Positions 51,502-60,215 of a DNA stretch of 64,000 bases are shown here, one piece after another. The notes beneath the pieces are model-generated. The model had not been told where the DNA came from. It ran no database searches and worked only from the letters and a program-made list of their open reading frames with translations. The position numbers and the translations under genes were made by a program. How positions within the stretch are numbered: the first letter of the stretch is position 1; each line of letters opens with the position of its first letter. The stretch lies in NCBI RefSeq assembly GCF_009689585.1, contig NZ_AP018694.1, positions 3,959,501 to 4,023,500 of the forward strand, given 5' to 3'. This DNA comes from Aquipluma nitroreducens. GTDB lineage: Bacteria > Bacteroidota > Bacteroidia > Bacteroidales > Prolixibacteraceae.

Positions 51502-52497
51502 TTAAGGAACTTCAACTGTATTTAGAATTTCAGCAATAATTTCTTCGGAAGTGATGTTGTTTGCTTCGGCTTCGTAGCTTAAACCAATACGGTGACGCAT
51601 GACGTCGGGGCAAACAGCGCGCACATCTTCAGGAATCACATAACCGCGGCGTTTGATGAATGCAAAAGCTTTGGCGGCTTGTGCCAGACTGATACTTGCA
51701 CGGGGCGAACCTCCGTAGGTGATCATGTCGACATATTTGTCCAATCTATAGGCTTTCGGATCGCGGGTAGCAAATACGATGTCAACAATGTATTTCTGGA
51801 TTTTTTCGTCCATGTACACATCTTTCACCACTTCGCGGGCTTTAAGAATGTCTTCGGTGCGGGTAACTTTTGATGCAACCGGAAATGCTTTCATCAGGTT
51901 TTGCTGTATAATTAGCTTTTCCTCTTCTTTAGTCGGGTAATTAATAACCACTTTCAGCATAAAACGGTCGACCTGGGCTTCCGGAAGCGGATAAGTACCT
52001 TCTTGCTCAATTGGGTTTTGAGTGGCCATTACCAAAAATGGTTCCTGCAGTTTGTAGGTATTTTCGCCAATCGTGACCTGACGTTCCTGCATCGCTTCGA
52101 GCAATGCCGATTGAACTTTTGCAGGTGCCCGGTTAATTTCATCGGCCAATACGAAGTTGGTGAAAATCGGACCTTTCTTCACGATGAATTCCTCTTTCTT
52201 CTGGCTGTAAATCATGGTTCCCAACAAGTCGGCGGGAAGCAAATCTGGAGTAAACTGAATACGTGCAAATTTGGCATCGATACTTGTTGCCAGTGTGTTG
52301 ATGGCTAATGTTTTTGCCAATCCGGGAACTCCTTCCAATAAAATATGGCCTCCCGACAAAAGTCCAACTAAAAGACTCTCAACCAAATGTTTCTGACCTA
52401 CAATTACCTTGTTCATCTCCATGCCGATGATGTCGACAAACGAACTTTCTCTTTGAATTCTTTCGTTTAATTCGCGGATATCAACTGTTTGATTCAT
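51502..52497 (-). CDS. MoxR-family AAA+ ATPase
   Basis: A 331-residue ATPase. Walker A is HILLEGVPGLAKT, Walker B FVLADEINRAPAKVQSALLEAMQE, sensor 1 is in LVMATQNPIEQEGTYPLPEAQVDRF, and sensor 2 in SPRASISLAQAAKA. It heads the bat operon and is a chaperone-like partner of DUF58/VWFA proteins. A T-rich leader precedes the ATG at 52497; no full promoter consensus found. Confidence 0.95.
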   Translation of the reverse strand: MNQTVDIRELNERIQRESSFVDIIGMEMNKVIVGQKHLVESLLVGLLSGGHILLEGVPGLAKTLAINTLATSIDAKFARIQFTPDLLPADLLGTMIYSQKKEEFIVKKGPIFTNFVLADEINRAPAKVQSALLEAMQERQVTIGENTYKLQEPFLVMATQNPIEQEGTYPLPEAQVDRFMLKVVINYPTKEEEKLIIQQNLMKAFPVASKVTRTEDILKAREVVKDVYMDEKIQKYIVDIVFATRDPKAYRLDKYVDMITYGGSPRASISLAQAAKAFAFIKRRGYVIPEDVRAVCPDVMRHRIGLSYEAEANNITSEEIIAEILNTVEVP

Positions 52498-52673
52498 ATT
52501 TTTTTAGATAAAATGATTTATTTTCCAGTATTTTTTTTAGAGAACACGAAAATAAGCTATCCTTGCTTGAAAAAGGGTGAATTTTCGTTAAACTTTGTTA
52601 AGCTGTTCGCGCTCAAAAGGGCTGTGAAATTAATAAATTCAGCGATCTTTAACAGAATCTGGTTTCACTTTTT

Positions 52674-52681
52674 TATTTTTG
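52674..52681 (+). promoter_or_regulatory. -7 box overlapping a false TTG start of truA
   Basis: TATTTTTG matches TAnnTTTG. It covers the TTG at 52679 that would otherwise be the first in-frame start. It implies a start near 52688, leaving a very short leader before the TTG at 52697. Confidence 0.55.
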
Positions 52682-52696
52682 CCGAAAATCAATCCA

Positions 52697-53464
52697 TTGA
52701 CACAAAGGTATTTCATAGAACTGGCCTACAAAGGCACAAATTTCCACGGTTGGCAAATTCAACCCAATGCAGTTTCGGTGCAGGAATGCCTCGAAAAAGC
52801 GTTGTCGGTTATTACCCGTGAGACGATTGCAGTTACTGGCGCCGGACGGACTGATACCGGGGTTCATGCCAGTTATTTTGTTGCTCATTTCGACTCCGGA
52901 AAACTCAATCTCGATCATCCGGATTTTACGCATAAACTGAACAGTTTTCTGGGTAAAGACATTGTTATTTTTCAGGTGTCGAAAGTAACCACAGAAGCTC
53001 ATGCCCGGTTCGATGCCACTTCAAGAACTTACCAATATCACCTTAACCTGCGAAAAGATCCGTTTGCGTTGGAAACTTCCTGGTATTTTTTCAGTCGGCC
53101 CGATGTTGAACGTATGAACGAAGCAAGTCGCATTTTATTTGAATACACCGATTTTACCAGTTTCAGTAAATTGCATACCGACGTTAAAACCAACAATTGC
53201 AAAATTTATTGCGCCGAATGGACTCAGGAAAGTGCTAACATTGTTTTTACCGTGAAAGCCGACCGGTTTCTCCGGAATATGGTTCGCGCATTGGTTGGTA
53301 CCATTCTGGAAGTGGGCATTGGTAAAATTGATCTGAACCAATTCCGGAAAATTATTGAGCAGAAAGATCGCGGGGCAGCCGGTTTATCGGTTCCGGCACA
53401 TGGCTTGTTTTTAACTGATATTGAATATCCAAAGGAGATTTTTAACCGAAGATTTAAAGAATAA
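52697..53464 (+). CDS. truA: tRNA pseudouridine synthase A
   Basis: Makes pseudouridine at positions 38-40 of tRNA. 255 residues from TTG 52697 (MTQRYFIELAYKGTNFHGWQ). There is no ATG before the conserved region, and the other TTG at 52679 lies inside the -7 box. Catalytic Asp in GAGRTDTGVHA; DATSRTYQYHL and FLRNMVRALVGTILEVG are conserved. Complete. Confidence 0.93.
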   Translation: MTQRYFIELAYKGTNFHGWQIQPNAVSVQECLEKALSVITRETIAVTGAGRTDTGVHASYFVAHFDSGKLNLDHPDFTHKLNSFLGKDIVIFQVSKVTTEAHARFDATSRTYQYHLNLRKDPFALETSWYFFSRPDVERMNEASRILFEYTDFTSFSKLHTDVKTNNCKIYCAEWTQESANIVFTVKADRFLRNMVRALVGTILEVGIGKIDLNQFRKIIEQKDRGAAGLSVPAHGLFLTDIEYPKEIFNRRFKE

Positions 53465-53476
53465 ATAGAATTTGAA

Positions 53477-54094
53477 ATGATAACATTTACTGAACTTTAC
53501 GATAAAATATATCCCAATAATATACCATTGGATTCGGGTAGGTTTGTTCAGATGGTGGAATCTTCTAAAACAGATGTTTTGGCACTCGTCGATAACATTG
53601 AGCATGAAGATCGGTCAAAAGTGAAAAGATTTGTTGCCGATTATGCCATTAATCTGGCGAGTAAAGAATACACTAAGAATTCCTTGATTTTTCTAAATAA
53701 AGCTGTTGACTTATTTCAGAACGATGAAGCTTTTAAAGGGAATGATTTGCTGAATGATCCAATGTATGAATCGCTAATTTTGAATCGGGCTAAAACCAAT
53801 TATGTTCTGGACAATTTTAGGCGTGCACGGATTGATTTTAAGCTATTGCGGAATAAATTTGGTTCCAATGTTTTGTACCAACAGGGATACGATGCGTGTA
53901 TGGATAAGATACTGACGATATTTCAATGGATTACTCTTTCAGTTTTGGTGATCTCGATCAGTTCAATTTTACTGTTAGAACTTGAAGCTGGCATGAAAAG
54001 CTTAATGATAAGCGTGTTGGTTTTATCTTTAATTCTGTCAGCTGCGCTTAATTTTGTCCAACGGAAGAAAAGAAAAGAGCAAAATAAAGGCTGA
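53477..54094 (+). CDS. Membrane protein of unknown function with C-terminal helices
   Basis: A 205-residue protein, 12 bases after truA on the same strand, so probably co-transcribed. The N-terminal 140 residues are helical and TPR-like (DYAINLASKEYTKNSLIFLNKAVDLF, ESLILNRAKTNYVLDNFRRARIDFKLL). Two membrane helices follow at about residues 150-167 and 175-190, and the tail is basic (QRKKRKEQNKG). No family recognised. Confidence 0.75.
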   Translation: MITFTELYDKIYPNNIPLDSGRFVQMVESSKTDVLALVDNIEHEDRSKVKRFVADYAINLASKEYTKNSLIFLNKAVDLFQNDEAFKGNDLLNDPMYESLILNRAKTNYVLDNFRRARIDFKLLRNKFGSNVLYQQGYDACMDKILTIFQWITLSVLVISISSILLLELEAGMKSLMISVLVLSLILSAALNFVQRKKRKEQNKG

Positions 54095-54114
54095 ATTTTT
54101 CAACTCAGCCGCTC

Positions 54115-54183
54115 GCTGCCGCACGATTGTATCGTGTGGCATTATTTATTCTTTACCACGCGATGCAATCGCGCGGTAGCAGG
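54115..54183. repeat. Hairpin repeat GCTGCCGCACGATTG family, copy 1
   Basis: Outer arms GCTGCCGCACGATTGTATCG and GATGCAATCGCGCGGTAGC pair to about 24 bp (three G-U pairs and one mismatch in RNA). Each arm also folds on itself (CACGAT-tgt-ATCGTG; CGCGAT-gca-ATCGCG). This copy has a shorter loop than the other three. Confidence 0.8.
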
Positions 54184-54259
54184 AGATAGCAGGGGTGTGG
54201 TATTATTCAACAACAATAAGATTCCCGGAAATTCCTTTTCGTTCATCATACTCACCAAC

Positions 54260-54335
54260 GCTGCCGCACAATTATATCGTGTGTTGTTATTTGAAAACTA
54301 TTCTTTGCCACACGATGCAATTGCGCGGTTGCAGG
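54260..54335. repeat. Hairpin repeat, copy 2
   Basis: A more diverged copy (GCTGCCGCACAATTATATCG ... GATGCAATTGCGCGGTTGC). It ends 13 bases before the stop of the TonB-domain gene on the opposite strand, so it could act as that gene's terminator. Confidence 0.8.
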
Positions 54336-54348
54336 GGAAGATGCTTTT

Positions 54349-55203
54349 TTATTTACTTTCAGTCAAATCAAATCTTATCGGTAATGTCCAGACCGGATTA
54401 TATCTCATCCCATGTCTGTAAATTACATCCCATTCAGGTATCGACTTAACAACCCGAATGGCTTCGTTGTCATATAACTCATTTACTCCACGGACTACTT
54501 TCACTCGATCAATCTTTCCGTTTTCGTCTGATGAAACAATTTGAACATATACACATCGTTTTATGGTATCAGAGCCGGGCAAATTTTCACGTTTAATGCT
54601 TTTATAAATAAACTCCTTTAAAAGTTTTGGGTCGTCTTTGTATTTTGATTTTTTTGTCTTCGAGTTGTCCAGTGTTTTAATTTCTGATAGGGTGCCTTTT
54701 TCTAAAGTAAACTCTATTTCCGTTTCATAAATGCTTTCAAACGCATCATGAAAGTAATACAATAAATTCCCTTGTGGCGAAATCAATTTTTCGTTCACCC
54801 AGTCGGCTTTCACTTTTCCATTCTTAAATCTTTGAGGAAACAGAACTTTCAAATCAGCATATTCACTACCGATACTATCCTTATCAACTTCAGATTTAAA
54901 AGATACTGAAACTCCACGCATTGAAGTTGGGTAACAAGCATTCCGGATTTCGCAGAGGTATAATTCATTGTCAATTATTTCCCAGGTTGCAACATAATTT
55001 CTCCAACATGAAGTAAAAAAACATCCTCTGCTTCCAAATAATTCTTTGGGAGTAATCAAGTCTTGATTGGGAAATGAATTTAAGGGACAATTGTATAAAG
55101 AAAGAGTATCTCCTTTATAAATAATCAAATCCGGAATTTGAGCTGTCCCAAAAAGATTCATTGAAATCAATGAAAACAATAGTATAGTAAAAGTTATTTT
55201 CAT
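54349..55203 (-). CDS. Exported protein with C-terminal TonB domain
   Basis: A 284-residue protein. A signal peptide is seen (MKITFTILLFSLISMNLFG) rather than the inner-membrane anchor and proline linker of TonB. Residues 25-190 are an uncharacterised Cys-containing region (YNCPLNSFPNQDL, GSRGCFFTSCWRNYVATWEI, LCEIRNACYPTS). The C-terminal 90 residues are TonB_C-like (VYVQIVSSDENGKIDRVKVVRGVNELYDNEAIRVVKSIPEWDV). It may be a periplasmic decoy or stand-alone TonB-C protein. Flanked by hairpin repeats on both sides. Confidence 0.78.
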   Translation of the reverse strand: MKITFTILLFSLISMNLFGTAQIPDLIIYKGDTLSLYNCPLNSFPNQDLITPKELFGSRGCFFTSCWRNYVATWEIIDNELYLCEIRNACYPTSMRGVSVSFKSEVDKDSIGSEYADLKVLFPQRFKNGKVKADWVNEKLISPQGNLLYYFHDAFESIYETEIEFTLEKGTLSEIKTLDNSKTKKSKYKDDPKLLKEFIYKSIKRENLPGSDTIKRCVYVQIVSSDENGKIDRVKVVRGVNELYDNEAIRVVKSIPEWDVIYRHGMRYNPVWTLPIRFDLTESK

Positions 55204-55227
55204 TTATGTACTCTTTGCAGGCTCCTT

Positions 55228-55303
55228 GCTGCCGCACGATTGTATCGTGTGTTGTTATTTAAAAACTATTCTTTGCCACGCGAAGCAATCGCGCGGTAGC
55301 AGG
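55228..55303. repeat. Hairpin repeat, copy 3
   Basis: Very similar to copy 4 apart from single bases (CGAAGC versus CGATGC in the right arm). It lies between the TonB-domain gene start and the small membrane gene end. Confidence 0.85.
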
Positions 55304-55307
55304 GCTT

Positions 55308-55511
55308 CTAATTTTGCTGAATATCTTTTGGCACCTCTGCAGAGTCAACTGCATCGTTCTTTTTCGAAAATAGAATAATGATAACACCAATAATTGGCGA
55401 CAAAACCAGACAAAGAACAAAGCTCCAGGCATAGCCAATTTTACGATTTCTTCCAAGCAGAGCAACAAGAGCAGAAACGATTACATGAAAGACTAGTAAT
55501 ACTTGTTTCAT
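55308..55511 (-). CDS. Small two-helix membrane protein
   Basis: A 67-residue protein with helices at residues 1-18 (VLLVFHVIVSALVALLG) and 26-48 (YAWSFVLCLVLSPIIGVIIILF), joined by RNRKIG. The tail is KKNDAVDSAEVPKDIQQN. It resembles small conserved Bacteroidota membrane proteins of unknown function. Enclosed between repeat copies 3 and 4. Confidence 0.7.
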   Translation of the reverse strand: MKQVLLVFHVIVSALVALLGRNRKIGYAWSFVLCLVLSPIIGVIIILFSKKNDAVDSAEVPKDIQQN

Positions 55512-55549
55512 TTTGTTTAGGTTTTAAAAGTTAATATTTAGTTTTCCTC

Positions 55550-55625
55550 GCTGCCGCACGATTGTATCGTGTGTTGTTATTTAAAAACTATTCTTTACCA
55601 CGCGATGCAATCGCGCGGTAGCAGG
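55550..55625. repeat. Hairpin repeat, copy 4
   Basis: GCTGCCGCACGATTGTATCG ... GATGCAATCGCGCGGTAGC with the full-length loop. Immediately followed by the inverted TCATCCTGAACTTG-family hairpin at 55634-55658. Confidence 0.85.
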
Positions 55626-55633
55626 GGTGTTGG

Positions 55634-55658
55634 GATCCTGAAACAAGTTCAGGATGAC
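55634..55658 (-). repeat. TCATCCTGAACTTG-family hairpin, inverted single copy
   Basis: GATCCTGAAACAAGTTCAGGATG is the reverse complement of the first hairpin of the repeats at 5662 and 6886. It lacks the second hairpin. Confidence 0.75.
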
Positions 55659-55743
55659 AGGATCAATGACTTTTTAAACAACCTCAATAAAATACTGTAA
55701 ACTGCCTTCTGGCTTCCGTCTCCGGTCTTCTTTCTCCGTTCTT

Positions 55744-57783
55744 TTACCAGATTCGTACAATCAAACTATCGGGACGCCACATGCTGTCGCCTTCTTTTAC
55801 CCCGAATGTACGATAAAATTCAGGAATATTTGAGAGAGTGCCGATTACGCGGTATTTGGCTGGCGAATGTTCGTCGCTTTTTACCTGGTTGGCTATGGCT
55901 TCGGGGCGCATATTCATCATCCATGCCAGTGCAAATCCAAGGAAAAACCGTTCATCCGGAGTTTTACCTGCAATTATTTCCTGATCCCGATATTGTTTGG
56001 TTTTCTGGAAAGCCTGGTAACCCATAATGATTCCGCCCAAATCGGCAATATTTTCGCCCTGGGTAAGCTCGCCGTTGATGTGCAGGCTGTCAACCGGATT
56101 GTATTGGTTGAATTGTTTCACGATCATTTTTGTTTTTGCATAAAATTTAGTGCTGTCTTCGGCAGTCCACCAATTCTTCAGGTTACCTTCAGCATTGTAT
56201 TTGCTTCCCATGTCATCAAACCCGTGGGTCATTTCGTGCCCAAAAGTCGATCCGCCGATAATGGCATACAGAATGGCATCGTCGGCCATTTTGCGTTCGT
56301 AACCAGGTACAATAATGTTGCAGGCCGGAACCACAATCTCGTTATTCGACGGATTGTAATAGGCATTGTAGTTTTGTGGCTGCATGTCCCATTCGGTGCG
56401 GTCGACAGGCTTCCCAAATTTCGAAATGTTATAATTAAAGTGCCATTGGTTGGCATTGATTGCGTTTTGCGCATACGAATCGCGATTCACCTTTAGGCTG
56501 CTCAAGTCTTTCCATTTGTCAGGATAGCCCACTTTCATGATCATCGTTTCAAGTTTCGTTAAGGCCTTTTCTTTGGTTGCCGCGCTCATCCAATCCAGAT
56601 TCTGAATTCGCTCGGCATACACAGTTTTAACGGCATTCCCAATTTCGACCAGTTTTTCTTTGGTTCCCGCAGGCAAATATTCCGAAACATAAACCTGTCC
56701 GATCAACTCGCCCAGATAGCTGTCGGTTTGCTCAACAACTCTTTTCCAGCGCGGTTTTGGCTGCTGAACTCCACGCAGCGTTTGTGAATAAAAACCGAAA
56801 ACTTCAAGGTAAGTTTTATCGTCAAGATAAGAGGAAAGTCCTCGTGTAAGTCTGTATTTCAGGTAGTTTTTCCAGTCTTCGAGTGGAAGTTTTTTTAGAT
56901 TCGAATTTAATGCAGCAAGATATTCAGGCTGACCAACAATGACCGAATCTACTTTTTGAAGTCCGGTTTCCTGAAAAAAGACTTGCCAGTTAAAATTTGG
57001 CGTAGCCGTTTCCAGTTGCTGTGTCGTTAATTTGGTATAGTTTTTCAGCGGATCGCGGGTGTCTTCTTTTTTTCGCGAAGCCAATGCCAGCGCTGTTTCA
57101 AGTTTCAACTGATTGGCTGCGGCTGTCTTCGCTTTTTGCTGATCGTATCCCAAAATCCGGTACATGTTTTCGAGGTGCACCAGGAATTTTTCGCGAATCT
57201 GTATGGTTCGTGCATCTTTTTCAAAATAGTATTGCCTGTCGGGAAGGCTCAATCCACCTTGCCAGATATTCACCGCATTCTTGCTGCTAATCTTACTATC
57301 CTGCCAAATACCAAATCCAAACAGGGCCGAACTTGAACCCTTGAAAATAGAAGCTGTTGTTGCTGCAAGCTCACTGATGTCTTTGATCTGATCAATCCGA
57401 TCAAGGTATTTCTGAATGGCGGTAATCCCGTTCTTATTCAGGTTCATGCTGTCCATTCCCGAAAAATAGAAGTCGCCGATCTTTTGCTTGTTGCTTCCTT
57501 CTTCCGACTGGGTTAGGGCACTCGACTTACAGATTTTCAGAATCTGAGAATTTATCGTATCCTGAATCACCTGAAAAATACCGCAACTTTGTTCGCTTGC
57601 TGCGATTGGGTTTGCTTTAAACCAGTTTCCGTTGGCATATTGAAAAAAATCATTTCCGGGTTTTGCAGTTGTATCGATGTGTGCAACCAGAGGATCGGGC
57701 GCATGATCTTTCTTTACAGGTTGACAAGCATAAACTGTCATTAAAAAAACAGAACTTGAAAGGAATAATTGAATCGGCTTCAT
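55744..57783 (-). CDS. M13-family (neprilysin-like) metallopeptidase lipoprotein
   Basis: A 679-residue lipoprotein; lipobox VYACQP near residue 20. The M13 zinc motif HEMTHGFDDMG is near residue 515, the preceding NEIVVPACNI strand holds the family NAFY-like substrate residues, and the third ligand is in GENIADLGG near residue 577. The protein ends RPDSLIVRIW; the usual CxxW ending of neprilysins lacks its Cys here. It probably degrades peptides in the periplasm. Alone, divergent from the thioredoxin-like gene. Confidence 0.93.
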   Translation of the reverse strand: MKPIQLFLSSSVFLMTVYACQPVKKDHAPDPLVAHIDTTAKPGNDFFQYANGNWFKANPIAASEQSCGIFQVIQDTINSQILKICKSSALTQSEEGSNKQKIGDFYFSGMDSMNLNKNGITAIQKYLDRIDQIKDISELAATTASIFKGSSSALFGFGIWQDSKISSKNAVNIWQGGLSLPDRQYYFEKDARTIQIREKFLVHLENMYRILGYDQQKAKTAAANQLKLETALALASRKKEDTRDPLKNYTKLTTQQLETATPNFNWQVFFQETGLQKVDSVIVGQPEYLAALNSNLKKLPLEDWKNYLKYRLTRGLSSYLDDKTYLEVFGFYSQTLRGVQQPKPRWKRVVEQTDSYLGELIGQVYVSEYLPAGTKEKLVEIGNAVKTVYAERIQNLDWMSAATKEKALTKLETMIMKVGYPDKWKDLSSLKVNRDSYAQNAINANQWHFNYNISKFGKPVDRTEWDMQPQNYNAYYNPSNNEIVVPACNIIVPGYERKMADDAILYAIIGGSTFGHEMTHGFDDMGSKYNAEGNLKNWWTAEDSTKFYAKTKMIVKQFNQYNPVDSLHINGELTQGENIADLGGIIMGYQAFQKTKQYRDQEIIAGKTPDERFFLGFALAWMMNMRPEAIANQVKSDEHSPAKYRVIGTLSNIPEFYRTFGVKEGDSMWRPDSLIVRIW

Positions 57784-57920
57784 ATAAATTGGATTAAAAC
57801 GAATATGCTGATTGGTGTGTAAAATAGATTGTTCATTACAACGTTTGATTTTAAAATTCTCTTTTTGATCCTTTTTGCTTTGCTTTTGTTTGCATTAAAG
57901 AATCAACAAATTTATCAGTT

Positions 57921-58502
57921 ATGGCTTACACTTTACAAATCGGCGATCAGGCTTTTGACTTTAACCTGAAAGCTACCGATGGGAACTATTACGGACTCCG
58001 AGATTTTTCCGATTCCCGGATTTTGGTGGTGTTTTTTACCTGCAATCATTGTCCGTATGTTTTGGGTAGCGACGAGGTAACCCGCGAAACTGCTGAGAAA
58101 TTTGCATCCCAAGGCGTGCGCTTCATAGCCATTAATTCGAATAGCCCGAATACTTACGAGGAAGATAGTTTCGAAAATATGGTTTTGCGGATGAACGAGA
58201 AACGGTTTCCCTGGGTTTATCTTCACGATCAGACTCAGGAAATAGCGTTGGCATATGGCGCGCTGAAAACACCTCATTTTTACGTTTTTGATGAGAATCG
58301 CAAGTTGGTTTATACCGGACGTGCTGTCGATCAGCCGCGCGATGCCTCTAAGATCACCGTCAATGATCTGGATAGAACTTTGTCTGAATTGCTTTCCGAA
58401 AGAGCGGTTTCAGTTCCGGTGACCAACCCGATTGGATGCAACATCAAATGGGAGGGCAAAGAAAGACATTGGATGCCCCCGGAAGCCTGCGATCTGGTTT
58501 AA
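57921..58502 (+). CDS. Thioredoxin-fold (redoxin/AhpC-TSA) protein
   Basis: A 193-residue cytoplasmic protein; no signal peptide. [38 protein letters not shown] carries a CxxC redox site. This is the subgroup annotated as thioredoxin family protein, with a long [20 protein letters not shown]-like loop after it. [15 protein letters not shown] at the C-terminus is conserved in related proteins. Reductant partner unknown. Divergent from the M13 gene. Confidence 0.87.
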   Translation: MAYTLQIGDQAFDFNLKATDGNYYGLRDFSDSRILVVFFTCNHCPYVLGSDEVTRETAEKFASQGVRFIAINSNSPNTYEEDSFENMVLRMNEKRFPWVYLHDQTQEIALAYGALKTPHFYVFDENRKLVYTGRAVDQPRDASKITVNDLDRTLSELLSERAVSVPVTNPIGCNIKWEGKERHWMPPEACDLV

Positions 58503-58823
58503 TCGTTCAATCTGGGGATGTAAATCTTCACGAATATTTGGCTTTATACCTGTAACTGATAAGAAAGCGCGACTGGCCTCGGCCGGTGAGCCGAAAAACA
58601 AGTGATGACGGCGTTAAAAAATCTTTTCTGTCTGAGCCGAAGGCGAGTTTAGAAGATTTTAGCCGCCAAACACAGGTTTTTCGTGCGAGGCGGGCGCAGC
58701 CTTGACCTTTTTTGAATCTTTTTTTGGGTCAAGACAAAAAAGGATTTGGGGATATGGGGCAACGCCCCAACGATTATAGTATTTAATCGCATAAATGGAT
58801 ATTCTTTAATCTTTTAAACATTG
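58503..58823. other. Intergenic region with hairpin-rich repeat sequence
   Basis: About 320 bases, no gene. CCTTTTTTG-...-CAAAAAAGG (about 58705-58742) is an inverted repeat containing a TTGAC/GTCAA pair. GGGGCAACGCCCC follows at about 58756-58768. It is similar in layout to 13800-13871. Dispersed Bacteroidota filler is the most likely explanation. Confidence 0.5.
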
Positions 58824-58854
58824 TTTCGGTATCCCGGGCTTTTTTGTAGTTTTG
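58824..58854 (+). promoter_or_regulatory. Promoter of the flippase gene
   Basis: TTTC at 58824-58827, 19 bases, then TAGTTTTG at 58847-58854: exact -7 with one mismatch at -33. It argues that translation begins downstream of about 58861. Confidence 0.6.
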
Positions 58855-58886
58855 AGAATACAAATCGAATCAACCTTGTCAATAAA

Positions 58887-60197
58887 TTGCCTGTAAAATT
58901 TAAAGTTACCCAGATTTCTGCACTGCAGATCTTTCAGCTTTTGCGTTATTCGACACTGATACTTATCGGAGTCGTTTTTACGAAGTCCGCATTGTCAACA
59001 TCCGAAATCGGGCAATACGAAACATTTTTATTTTTGGCTGGTGCGGTAAGCTTCTTCTGGCTAAACGGATTGATTCAGGGATTTCTACCTACATCGGGCA
59101 AACCTTCATCCTCACGCAAATCATCCGATTTATTCAATGTTTTTTATCTGCTGATGGCATTTTCAATACTTTCAGCGCTTTTCATTTTACTCTTTGAGCA
59201 TTCTATTTCAGGCGTTTTGCTGAAAGGTTCTGAAATTCCTTTTTTGAAATATCTGCTGGTTTATTTGCTATTCACTTCACCTTCAGGTCTTGTTGAATAT
59301 ATTTATCTGATCCGGAATGAAGGGAAAGGAATGCTTGTTTACGGAATTGTTTCGTATGCGTTGATGTTGCTTTTAGTTGCGATGCCGCCAATCTTCGGGT
59401 TAAATATCGAATACAGTTTAATCGGATTAGTCTTTAGTTCGGTATTTCGTTTCGTTTGGCTGTTGGTTCTGTTGTTCCAGTATTCAAGTCCGGCTTTTAA
59501 TCAGGTCTTTATCCGGAAACACTTAAAAAGTGCTGCGCCACTTGTGTTCTCCATGTTTTTAAGCGGATCAGGCCAATACATCGATGGATTTATTATTTCG
59601 CGATATTTCGATAGCGCCACTTTTGCCGTTTTTCGGTTTGGCGCCCGCGAGTTGCCCTTGGTTCTTTTATTGGCTAATGCTTTTAGCGCATCGATGTTGC
59701 CCGGTTTTGCCGATCAGTCGAAGTTGAAATCTAATCTCGAAGTCATAAAGCAAAACTCACAGAAACTTGGAATTTGGTTATTCCCTTTATCCGGAGTCCT
59801 GATGTTGATGTCGCATTGGGCATTTCCTGTAATTTTCAATGTCAACTTTGGTGGAAGCGCTACTATATTTAATATTTATTTGTTGTTAATCGTTAGCCGG
59901 TTAGTTTTCCCGCAAACCATCCTGATTGGCCTTCAGAAAAACAAGGCAATTATGGGAGCATCGTTCCTCGAAATTATTCTGAATGTGGCTTTCAGTATTT
60001 TGTTTATGCAGTTTTGGGGGTTGGCCGGAGTTGCCTACGGAACGGTTTGTGCGTATGCCTTTGAGAAGCTGATATTAATGGCTTTTGTGAAGAAAATATG
60101 TGGTTTTGGTGTTTCTGCCTATTTAAATCTGAAACAACATTTGCTTTATTCGTTACTTTTGGCGGTTCTATTTTATGTCGTCGAGTTTTTAATTTAA
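58887..60197 (+). CDS. Oligosaccharide flippase / polysaccharide biosynthesis membrane protein (MOP family)
   Basis: A protein of about 436 residues with about 12-14 hydrophobic helices, like Wzx-type flippases: LLRYSTLILIGVVFTKSALSTSEIGQYETFLFLAGAVSFFWLNGL at the N-terminus. No ATG precedes the conserved region. TTG 58887 is chosen because it lies after the predicted transcription start; TTG 58821 lies before it. Substrate unknown; no glycosyltransferases adjoin it, so this is an isolated envelope-lipid flippase rather than part of a capsule locus. Confidence 0.82.
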   Translation: MPVKFKVTQISALQIFQLLRYSTLILIGVVFTKSALSTSEIGQYETFLFLAGAVSFFWLNGLIQGFLPTSGKPSSSRKSSDLFNVFYLLMAFSILSALFILLFEHSISGVLLKGSEIPFLKYLLVYLLFTSPSGLVEYIYLIRNEGKGMLVYGIVSYALMLLLVAMPPIFGLNIEYSLIGLVFSSVFRFVWLLVLLFQYSSPAFNQVFIRKHLKSAAPLVFSMFLSGSGQYIDGFIISRYFDSATFAVFRFGARELPLVLLLANAFSASMLPGFADQSKLKSNLEVIKQNSQKLGIWLFPLSGVLMLMSHWAFPVIFNVNFGGSATIFNIYLLLIVSRLVFPQTILIGLQKNKAIMGASFLEIILNVAFSILFMQFWGLAGVAYGTVCAYAFEKLILMAFVKKICGFGVSAYLNLKQHLLYSLLLAVLFYVVEFLI

Positions 60198-60215
60198 CCT
60201 TTTGCTTTGTATCCT

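Noticed and set aside
55867-56496. 209-codon plus-strand open frame
   Set aside because: Shadow of the M13 peptidase gene, without a start context.
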